From NCBI GenBank assembly GCA_029237695.1, contig CM055265.1, forward strand, positions 122,410,834-122,474,833: DNA of 64,000 nt. Reading direction: 5' to 3'. Under the pieces are notes generated by a model. The model worked only from the letters and a program-made list of their open reading frames with translations. It was not told the origin of the DNA and searched no databases. Source of the stretch: Conchocele bisecta (taxonomy: Eukaryota > Mollusca > Bivalvia > Lucinida > Thyasiridae). Numbering within the stretch: the first letter of the stretch is position 1; each line of letters starts with the position of its first letter. Below are positions 56,578 to 64,000 of the stretch, piece by piece. Position numbers and translations under genes: made by a program.

Positions 56578-57189
56578 ATGAACTGCGACGAACTTCTCGA
56601 TCAGCTAATGGAAGAAACCTCAACTCCGACTACCAAAGATAATGAAACATCAACTCCGACAGAGCAATCGGGATCAACTCCAACTCCAACTCCAACGGCA
56701 GATTGGTATTGGGTGAGTGCAACGACTCCGAATGAAAATGCGGCGCCGACGCGAGCGTCTAGCTGCGCTGGTTGCTGGGGGACATCGGAGCATTAATCTA
56801 GGTAGGCGTCTCTCAGTTTGTCAGGTGGATAAGATGTCAGATGCGGAGATCGATAAAATGTAATGCGCGATACGAATCCAAATTGGGAGCAGAGATGACA
56901 AAAACTCTTGGATCGGCGGCTATTCATTTGTACGCTACCGCCGTTAGTAGACTTCTCCCTATACCAAACACCGAAGGGTTGATTCACGATCTAGAGACTG
57001 ACCCTTTTTATAGGACACACTCTTAGAACGGCATGCTGCTCAATTTATCACAAGTTTGGAATGTACTTAGCTCCACTAACAACCGCGTTGACCACGGGTA
57101 AACACTGTCAATTTGGACATATATGCCCACGAACTATAAGCCCTGAAAATGATGACACAAGACACACCCACGAGAGTGACGGAGTTTAA
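56578..57189 (+). pseudogene. Viral gene of unknown function with Thr/Pro-rich N-terminus (frameshifted)
   Basis: The ATG follows TAATTTTGAAAAAA immediately. The N-terminus MNCDELLDQLMEETSTP is followed by a low-complexity TPTPTPT tract, then a frame change at about 56760 to segments with KLGAEMTKTLGSAAIHLYA, LLPIPNTEGLIHDLETDPF and (another frame) CSIYHKFGMYLAPLTTALTT. It would be about 190 residues, helical and probably internal to the virion or regulatory. The Thr/Pro tract looks like a recent repeat expansion. Same-strand block with the ATPase and the next four genes. Confidence 0.5.
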
Positions 57190-57636
57190 CCAGATTGCTC
57201 CAACACAATCGAACCAGAGTGTTACTCCGCCACTGGATGACATACCGCATATAAAAAATCCCAAAAGACAGGCAGCTGGGCGGGCGGCGGCTGCCACCCG
57301 AAAAGTTAAACAAGATAAAATACTCGCCGAGCTTCGAGAGGCTAAACTCCAATCGAGATTGGGGTTGCAGCAAATTCCTGAATTGATGGGGACGGAGACA
57401 GCAAAACATCTGAAGACAGAGCAATCGGGTTCAACTTCACCCCAAATTCACGAATTAGAAGCACACCCAAATTCTTTGAATTTGTCACCCAATACCAACT
57501 CCCGTTGGAGTTGGACTGAACCCCAATTCACGAAATTGGAGTTGGTTTGATTGGTGGTAGTCTGGCAGTTGTTGGTGCCCTGTGCGTGGTAAATACCCGA
57601 AAAAACAACCAGCCATGTTCAGAAGAAAGTTACTAA
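57149..57636 (+). pseudogene. Small viral membrane protein with basic region (one frameshift)
   Basis: It starts MMTQDTPTRVTEFNQI and has a basic alanine-rich helix NPKRQAAGRAAAATRKVKQD followed by ILAELREAKLQS. A stretch full of 'NSLNLSPNT', 'SRWSW' and repeated ATTGG/CCAAT codons follows, then after a frameshift at about 57540 the membrane segment VGLIGGSLAVVGALCVV and a polar tail ending at 57636. It overlaps the end of the previous gene. The layout of positively charged helix plus membrane anchor suggests a capsid- or membrane-associated protein. Function unknown. Confidence 0.5.
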
Positions 57637-57729
57637 ACACCAATCATCAACAATGTTTGAATTTGGATGCGCCCCATTTAAACATTGATCGCGACCCCTT
57701 TTACCCCCTTTTATGCAATAATTATAACA

Positions 57730-57962
57730 ATGGCTGAACAAGATGGTAAAATGTTAGTGAATGCGCTTTATCACGCCGTGGTGATATCTGGTTTCAGTAT
57801 CGGGTATCTCGACTATCAAAGATGGCCCTAGGAGGAACCGCTCCCAAATTGGACTTTACTGTGAGAGACGTAGGGCTCGCGACCTTAGATGTAGCGGCCG
57901 CAGTTTGGACCCGATATTATCTAGTTAAAGCTGGAATTCTACCAGTTAATATATGGAAATAA
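57730..57962 (+). pseudogene. Small viral membrane protein (about 76 aa, frameshifted)
   Basis: It starts MAEQDGKMLVNALYHAVVI, a hydrophobic amphipathic N-terminus, and in shifted frames continues with LDFTVRDVGLATLDVAAV and a C-terminal LVKAGILPVNIWK before the stop at 57960. The next gene's ATG follows immediately (stop TAA, then ATG). It probably spans the membrane once or twice. Small paired membrane genes of this type recur in related elements. Confidence 0.5.
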
Positions 57963-58394
57963 ATGGCTTCAATCGCAGTAATAGTAGGTGGTGCGCTTGT
58001 AAACGCATTGGCGTTCAGCGGTAGCAACTTTATATTCTCTAAAATGAAAAGCTCGAACGTGGATGAGGAGCGTAAGCGTCACGATTTAGCTGTAGAACAA
58101 CTCAATAGCGCAAAGGAAGCGTGGTCGAAAAAACGAACCGCCCATCTGGACTGGGTTAACGAAGAGCTTCGCCGCGAAAATCACGCCACACAAACTTTTC
58201 AGAACGTTGAAGAAGCCAACCGCGAGTACTCGCTGGCATACCCGCACAAAAGTCTCGATCCAATGGATCCCGAGCCCCAACTTTCAGATTTCTATGTACC
58301 GTCAGAGCCCCAAAAGGACCGCGAGATCGCGTTCATCATCGTGGGAATGGGTGTGGTGGGTCTCGCCGGCTACTATATTCAATCGAGATTTTAA
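57963..58394 (+). CDS. Viral membrane protein, 143 aa, intact
   Basis: The unbroken frame starts MASIAVIVGGALVNALAF, a hydrophobic segment that could be a signal or first membrane anchor. A charged coiled-coil middle (VDEERKRHDLAVEQLNSAKE and WVNEELRRENHATQTFQ) and the conserved-looking LSDFYVPSEPQKDREIAF lead to a second membrane segment (FIIVGMGVVGLAGYYI). The topology would be two anchors with a cytosolic or luminal coil between. The stop is followed by an AT-rich spacer with a (TA)n run. Homologues are familiar to me from other animal elements of this type, without known function. Confidence 0.65.
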   Translation: MASIAVIVGGALVNALAFSGSNFIFSKMKSSNVDEERKRHDLAVEQLNSAKEAWSKKRTAHLDWVNEELRRENHATQTFQNVEEANREYSLAYPHKSLDPMDPEPQLSDFYVPSEPQKDREIAFIIVGMGVVGLAGYYIQSRF

Positions 58395-58447
58395 ATTAAT
58401 TAATTAAAACAATTTTTTTTTTTTAAAATATATATATATATAGAACG

Positions 58448-58809
58448 ATGTTAGTTGACGAACTTTATGACGCTATGATCGATGTAGGCTACACTGCCCA
58501 AAAACATCGTTTACCTGGTGCAAAGAGTATGATTCGTCTGGCCCGAGATTCTCTCGAGACGTGCGCGAGGACGAAAAGCGCCACCCTTTCGCAAAGCGGA
58601 TGTTAGATTCCTCCACCAATCCTGGGGGATTGGACTCCCAATCTAGATTGAATGAATTAGATTCCCCCTCTCCTGTTCCAACCCAAACGCGATTGGGGCT
58701 GCAGCGAAACTTCCAACAAAGGTTTATTATTAACGACGCAGTTACCGGACGAACTGGCGAGGGCATGTTGGAGATTGTCCGATATATTAGAATACTTCGC
58801 ATACGATGA
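58448..58809 (+). pseudogene. Short viral gene before the integrase (frameshifted)
   Basis: It starts MLVDELYDAMIDVGYTAQ with KHRLPGAKSMIRLARDSLET, then a frame change at about 58560 to KRHPFAKRMLDSSTNPGGLD and a run rich in repeated TTGGACTCCCAATC-type sequence. It overlaps the integrase start by four bases. It may be an N-terminal helical partner of the integrase or a separate small protein. The AT-rich upstream spacer has TATATATATATATAG immediately before the ATG. Confidence 0.45.
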
Positions 58810-59867
58810 ACACGCGCAAACTTGATACCAAACTAACGCGCAGCTGTCGAATACATACTATAGCCACGCGGCTACTGGAAGGGACTCACGGCCATCAAGA
58901 ACCTCGCGGCGGCGACCACGGGTTTCAGAAAACGCTGTCAAGGAATGGCTCAAGAAGCAGGCCATCTGGCAGATCTATTTACCCGCGCCCTCACAATATT
59001 CCGCGGCCGAAATTCGACGTGCCGGTGCCGAACCAAGTTCACCAAGCGGACCTCCTGTTTCTACCTCACGATCGCGTCGGTCGCAAGACGTACAAGTACG
59101 CACTGACAATCGTTGACGTAGCGAGTCGTTAATAAATGGGGGCTGAGCCGTTGGCCACTAAAGAGTCTAAGGAAGTGGCTGAGGCTCTTTCCCGAATATA
59201 TAAGAGGAGTCCTCTCAAATGGCCGAATCTTCTCCAGGTCGATCCCGGCCGCGAGTTCATGGGCGCGGTCCTCTCATCTATTGTCTAAGCATAAAGTTTC
59301 TATCAGACGCGGCCGCGTCAACATCCACCGGGACCAGGGGATCGTGGAACGCTTCATCGAACCCTGGCTGAGAGACTGTTCGGACACCAATACGCTAAAG
59401 AACTTGTAGACCCTCATTCGCGATCGACCGAGTGGGTGGCCAGACTGCCCGCCGTGGTCTCCGCACTGAACGGAGAGGTGACCAGATTGATAGGTAAGAA
59501 GCCTGTAGATGCTACCAAGTTTAAAAGGGTGACGAGCAACCCATCTGCCGTCTCGCGCGGGCGACCTGTTGGTTTAGAGGAGCAGCAATCGGCGATTGCA
59601 CTTCCATCAGATATTGACGTCCGGTACCTCTATCAACCTGGAGAGCTCGAAGGTGGCAGCCGCCGCGCGACTGATCCCGTGTGGTCAATGAATGTATATC
59701 ATCTGGATCGCTCTATTACCAAACCCGATGAGCCCGTGCTCTATTATTTGGCTGATGGTCCATCTCGCGGTTTTGTTCGCGAAGAACTTCTTATGGTGCC
59801 TTCTGACACCCCAGCTACCGCCGCCTTACTTAAATCAATAGAGGTTCTGTATGATTCCGTCTGGTAA
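58806..59867 (+). pseudogene. Retroviral-type DDE integrase of a Polinton-like virus (frameshifted)
   Basis: The enzyme inserts the linear viral genome into host DNA. Frame breaks mark the N-terminus. The catalytic core shows HQADLLFLPHD (first Asp at 59049), LLQVDPGREFMG (second Asp at 59241) and DQGIVERF (Glu at 59347), a spacing of about 35 residues between Asp2 and Glu as in retroviral integrases. A stop at 59130 sits after VDVASR, and further breaks lie at about 59280 and 59370. The last 143 codons (59436-59867) are intact with EVTRLIGKKPVDATKFKRV, YLYQPGELEGGSRRATDPVW and DEPVLYYLADGPSRGFVREE. The C-terminal domain is distinct from LTR-retrotransposon integrases, and no RT or LTR is nearby. 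Convergent with the polymerase gene. Confidence 0.9.
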
Positions 59868-62800
59868 CACACGTCTTTTAATCGTAGTATGCCGAGAGTC
59901 CTAATTTTTGTTGACAGTACGTTTTCAAAACACCGTCTTTCATTTTATCCTCCTCATATTTTGTGCTACATCTATAATGTGTTTTCCATCTTCTGTAGTT
60001 TCACTTAGTACTCGTTATATCTATCCCAACTTAAATTGTTATTCCTCTTGACATTCCTTTCGCAGAGTTTTTATTAATTTTAATTTGTTTCCAAATTAAC
60101 TTTATGAAATTAATTTTTTCTACGAAATAACACTTACTAGATAACGCTATCGCCCTATCCCCACGCTAAATTCCATTTTGAAAAGTCCGGGCTCTCTTTC
60201 GCTCCATTTATCCCAATCCAACCACCTTTATTTTTTTCTTTTTCAAACTCGTCTAGTAAGTTAGGTCTAATCAATTCCTCTATCGTTTTCCCACTAACTC
60301 CTATATCATACTATCTGTATCCATCTGTATTAATTCAAAGTCTTCTCTTTTTACGTATTATCTAGAAATTCGTAGTAAAATTCCAACATTCTCAATTTTA
60401 GCTAGTTGATAAACCGCTATTCCACAATGGAATGGTCTCTTTACCGCACACCTGGGTTTTCTTGAAGATATTTCGTACGCATCTCCTATCTCTTCCAAAT
60501 CGTCAAAGAATGCAGATCTTAATGCTTTGTCAACACAGGTTTCGTTTTGTGTATATGTCGTATTTAAATGTCTCTCCGTTGCCTCTATCATTTTTCCACA
60601 ACACGAGTTTCCTAATAATTTCATTATGTCGGCTACTGGTTTCTTATTTGGTTCTACATCACCTGTTCGTCTTGCGCTGTAACTTCTTTTGCGAACCATT
60701 CGAATGGTTTTTCCACTAATATAATCTATAACACGATGAACTCCAGTTATTTCTAGGCCGTGTTTTAAATACCATTTTCAACAGTGGCGCGTACAGCAAT
60801 ACTTTAGTGGCGGTCATAGATCCCACCAATTTTCTTCCATTTCCTCTAGTTCTTCCAGTATCTTCCAAATATTTTAACATGTGTGTGGGAACTTTCATCA
60901 ACCTCTACTTCTCTGTTTATAAATATTGGGGACATTTCAGAAAACTTATGTTTTTAAGTTGTGAACTTCTATATCCACCTCCGCAAACCCAAACCAGTCT
61001 CCAGATAAAACTCTTTTACAAAACTTTTTAATAAATTTAGGGTTATGTGGGGTATCTATATGGTATAGTTTCTCTCCCACACGGCATCTCTTATTTAACG
61101 TAGATAAATATAACGCGTTTGCATCGTACCCCAAAACAGCCTTGCAAGGTTTGTTAATTTCATTTGAGGAATTAGATCTAATATTTGAAACACCAGCTTC
61201 TGCATATCGTGTAAATACTATTGATGGACCGCCAACTAGAGCGTCCTTCATCATTTCGTATGTTTCTTCTTTTGGTGCATATAGAGCATCCTCCGGTATA
61301 ATCGTCTTTGAAGATTTTTGTTCTTTAATGGTTCCTCTCAATAAATATTGTATAGCTACTCCAGGTAGTGTTACCGCATCTTTGAAAATATCCACACCTC
61401 TGTGTTTATAAAATTCACACATTTTTTCCAACCGCTTCTAGGAACGGTGCTACATCTAAATCGTTATAATATTTCAACCAATCTCTGAAAGTTTTCATAT
61501 TATTTTCTTCGAAAATTCTACGACATTTACTTAATTCTGTTTCATCTATTAACATTTTCCCAGATAGTTTGGAATACCAATTCTCTATATCCGGTAGTCC
61601 TGGGTAATCCAGTTTTGTCTGGAGAATCGAACCACTCATAAGGAAAGAAAGATTTCTGTCCTTTGCATTCGTAGGCTTTTATCCAACTATCGTAAACTTA
61701 CACCGGGTCCTGATAAAGTATTACATCAAGAAATCTAAACTCTGGAGTAATAGAAATATTGTTGCGTTTGCACGTTTTCCGACCATTACTTTCTTTGTTG
61801 TTGATGCCAGTTCGCCTACTAGGTATTCTTTATTAAGTTTATATCGTACTTACTGCTGTTAAAACCTATAACCGGTACTTGCTCTATCCACTGTTCGATC
61901 TTGGCGATTTGGTTTTTACGTAAATCTGTATTAAACCTATATCTTGACCACACTTCTTCTCTTATAGCTTTTTCCCCTGACTTTCAAATCTTCTACGAAT
62001 TTTTCTATAAGTTTTGCGGGATCTTTATCACAAATATGAGTTACTGTTCCTGAGAAATTATCTCCTATACTAACGCTTGCCGGAACGTGCTCAGCTTCGT
62101 ACTCTAAACTATTACGGTAGTTTCAACTTCTGGCTGGAGATACGCCTCAAAATCGTATACTATCTATATGGATAAAGAGTAGTGTCACAACCGATCTTTA
62201 TATCTTTACCCGTTCTTTGGAATTCGCATTCCCACATAACTACTAGGTTGAATTCTTTGCTTTTTCTAATAACTTTATCTCTTCTCATAGTGGATGCGCG
62301 TTCTTCTTTTCTATGCTTTGCATGAATCTCACACCCGTGCCAGTAACAGCCGTGATATTGATATACGGTATTGGTTTCTGGACAGTATCCATCTACCGGA
62401 GCTCCTAAAATCCATCTTCACCTCCGTGTCCGCACTGTTCGTGGTGAATGTGAATTCCCTCCCGCTTTTCTTTTACAGAATACATCCAATCGATCGCCCC
62501 ATAACTGTTAGAACCTTTTGGGTAAAACGCTTTCTCGAACGACGAACGCGGGCGCTCTAAATAATTACCATCACATATTACTTTTGTCTCACCTCTCATA
62601 CATGTTGGTCCGTGTCTCTTCATATTACTCGCTTTCGTGAATTTCTGCTTGCAATTATCGCAGGCGTAAATTTTTAGATAGGTTTTTAAGGTTTTTTATC
62701 AGAAATGCGTGATTATTAAACAGTCCTATTGTCATTGGTTTATTACCTATTGCCTTATATGGTGCGCTGGTACCTTTTTCAACCACCATACATTACATTC

Positions 62801-63831
62801 AGTGGTTGATATACTTCTATACCGATTTTAAAAAACTCTTCAACCTTTTTCAGATCTGAAAAAGAAATTGGTGAAACCACATTACTACCGAAATATTGCT
62901 TACTAAGTTCTTTCGCCTTTTCTGTACATCTGTCGGGTCTGATCTTTTTATCAAGGTGCATAGCTAGACACCTGAACAGACAAAGATCGTCATTATACTT
63001 ATCTAAAGAATACATACCTTTTCTATTCCTCAACCATTCTGGAAGTTCTCCTCCTGCTGCTTCTTTGGATTTGGATGTAGTCCCAAATCTATTCCCCTAC
63101 TACCCTGTATTAGCTTTACAAAAACCAACCTCTACCCATTCCTTACAAACTTCCACTTTGTATTTGGTCTGTCTATTTTATCGGACATTATTCGTGTTTG
63201 CTCCTTATCTGACAGCCATTTTTTAACGGTTTTCATTGATGATAGTGGTTCGCTACCACCGAGATTTTTGTGAAATATTATAGTTTTAGGTTTTCCATTT
63301 TTAATTTCCTCCATATGTTCTAGCTTGTAAGAATAGATATCTCAAATAAAAATTGGTTGTTAGATACGGAGCGAGTTTATCAGACATGCGTTCAGACTCG
63401 TTAATGTTAATGTTTTTACGAAAGGATAATGTAACTACCCGTCTTCCATTTTCTACCTTTCCCAATGTTTCATCGTGAGCCCCCAATATTTCTTCACCTC
63501 CTTTTTCCACTATCGCGCTAACGATAGATTTTTTCTTATTATTATTTTGGCGTCTAATTTGGGACAAATTATTTGTGCTGAAGGTTTGATTACACTAGCC
63601 CTTAACCCCGCAATACTTTCTTTTTGAATTCTGTTACCTACTTCCTCCGCTTTGGATATATCTTTAAAGGCTCCTCGTTTGTGGGCGCGGGTAAACCACC
63701 GCTTCATAAACGCCCTCATTCTTTGTGGAGTTTATAAGATTTGTCAACCCCCTAACTCTCAACCGTTTACTATAAGTAATCCCTAGAGATTCGGCTTCTC
63801 TTCTCAAACTTTCGATTTCTGGCGTTATCAT
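59868..63831 (-). pseudogene. Protein-primed family B DNA polymerase (pPolB), many frameshifts
   Basis: It replicates a linear genome by priming from a terminal protein. Reading from 63831 down: MITPEIESLRREAESLGITY; a basic region; YNDDLCLFRCLAMHLDKK (62779-63033), OTU-like in wording; a zinc-finger-like CDNCKQKFTKASNMKRH and EQCGHGG (62405-62700); the exonuclease motif IGFNSSKYD (61843-61869) and YYNDLDV (61451-61471); polymerase motif A GYDANALYL (61105-61131); KLVGSMTATKVLLYAPLL and HGLEITG; motif B MKLLGNSCCGKM (about 60594-60630); YQLAKIRMLEFYYE; and motif C MDTDS (60310-60324), followed after two bases by a stop. The C-terminal GLSAYYD lies at about 59900. The pieces span 4 kb, a normal length. 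Ten or more frame breaks. Confidence 0.9.
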
Positions 63832-63934
63832 ATTTTCTGTAATATAACCTATGAAATTTATCTGTTCAATTGGTCTTTGAAAACATTATGTTTTTTTCAC
63901 TTCTAATTGAATATAAACACATCATACATATATA
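63832..63934. promoter_or_regulatory. Divergent viral promoter, polymerase (-) and zinc-finger gene (+)
   Basis: On the minus strand CCAATTGAAC, ATAAATTT and ATAGGTTATA (63841-63873) precede the polymerase ATG, matching the module at 47413-47442. On the plus strand TTATGTTTTTTTCAC (63886-63900) and AATTGAATATAAA (63905-63917) precede the zinc-finger ATG at 63935. Confidence 0.65.
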
Positions 63935-64000
63935 ATGGAGTGTGAGACTTGTTGTAAGACGTTTACGCGTAAAGAATATCTACGAAGGCATCTAGCGAGA
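63935..64000 (+). CDS. Start of a C2H2 zinc-finger protein (cut by window end)
   Basis: The 22 visible codons start MECETCCKTFTRKEYL and continue RRHLAR. The Cys-x2-Cys pair, the Phe and the first His fit the beginning of a C2H2 finger (C-x2-C-x12-H). It reads away from the polymerase behind a promoter-like module. A DNA-binding regulator is likely, but only 22 residues are seen. Confidence 0.6.
   Translation, partial: MECETCCKTFTRKEYLRRHLAR

Larger units (their letters stand above)
47215..64000. mobile_element. Endogenous Polinton/Maverick-adintovirus-like virus, decayed, right end outside window
   Basis: About 17 kb carry the defining pair of a protein-primed family B DNA polymerase and a retroviral-type integrase, together with a packaging ATPase and structural genes. 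Left to right: two small paralogues (+), a membrane protein (-), a fibre (-), a jelly-roll-like protein (-), a large structural protein (+), a small membrane protein (+), a coiled-coil membrane protein (-), capsid, ATPase, five small genes and integrase (+), polymerase (-), and a zinc-finger gene (+). Most larger genes have one or more frameshifts or stops. Gene order and partial protein phrases agree with elements I know from cnidarian and mollusc genomes. No adenain-type protease was recognised. Terminal repeats are not both visible. Confidence 0.88.

Noticed and set aside
58806..59867. LTR retrotransposon or retrovirus integrase
   Set aside because: There is no reverse transcriptase, RNase H, gag or LTR in the block, and the integrase sits between viral small genes and a protein-primed DNA polymerase.

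Overview
This window is nuclear DNA of a metazoan, most likely a bivalve mollusc. Two conserved animal genes are split by large introns, and the space around them is packed with foldback MITEs, tRNA-derived SINE sequence, a Tx1/L1-like LINE, a Tc1-like transposon and several long elements made of about 160-bp tandem units beside a (CCGT)n microsatellite. That last architecture is what I know from the 'pearl'-type repeats of bivalves. The species cannot be fixed from the sequence alone.

Region 1 (1-14.7 kb): the minus strand carries the first five coding exons of GMP reductase (exon 1 at 12.24 kb, exon 5 at 2.12 kb; the 3' exons lie left of the window). The introns are full of MITEs, including one near-perfect 154-bp palindrome present twice. 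Region 2 (14.7-27.9 kb): head-to-head with it on the plus strand is a complete three-exon MANEA gene (Golgi endo-alpha-1,2-mannosidase, GH99). Its introns hold a pearl-like element, a G/C-rich palindromic satellite, LINE debris and an eight-unit 162-bp tandem array. Region 3 (28-47 kb) is almost entirely repeats: a SINE, foldback elements, four pearl-like elements, a 5'-truncated LINE (39.98-43.3 kb) and a decayed Tc1-like transposon (43.3-44.9 kb). One 91-codon open segment at 39.24-39.5 kb may be a terminal exon of an unknown gene.

Region 4 (about 47.2-64 kb, running off the window) is the most interesting part: a heavily frameshifted endogenous virus of the Polinton/Maverick-adintovirus type. 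It encodes a protein-primed family B DNA polymerase (YDANALYL, DTDS and exonuclease motifs readable), a retroviral-type DDE integrase, an A32/FtsK-like packaging ATPase (GQTGCGKT), a probable jelly-roll major capsid protein, a large second structural protein, a coiled-coil fibre with a globular head, several small membrane proteins and the start of a C2H2 zinc-finger protein. The genes form divergent and convergent blocks as in a compact virus. Two promoter-like motifs recur: one before the polymerase and the leftmost gene, and another (TAATTTTGAAAAAATTA) before or between capsid, ATPase and downstream genes.

The two host genes are clean (intact frames, exact splice phases), so the frameshifts in the viral block are more likely real decay than general assembly noise, though this is an inference.
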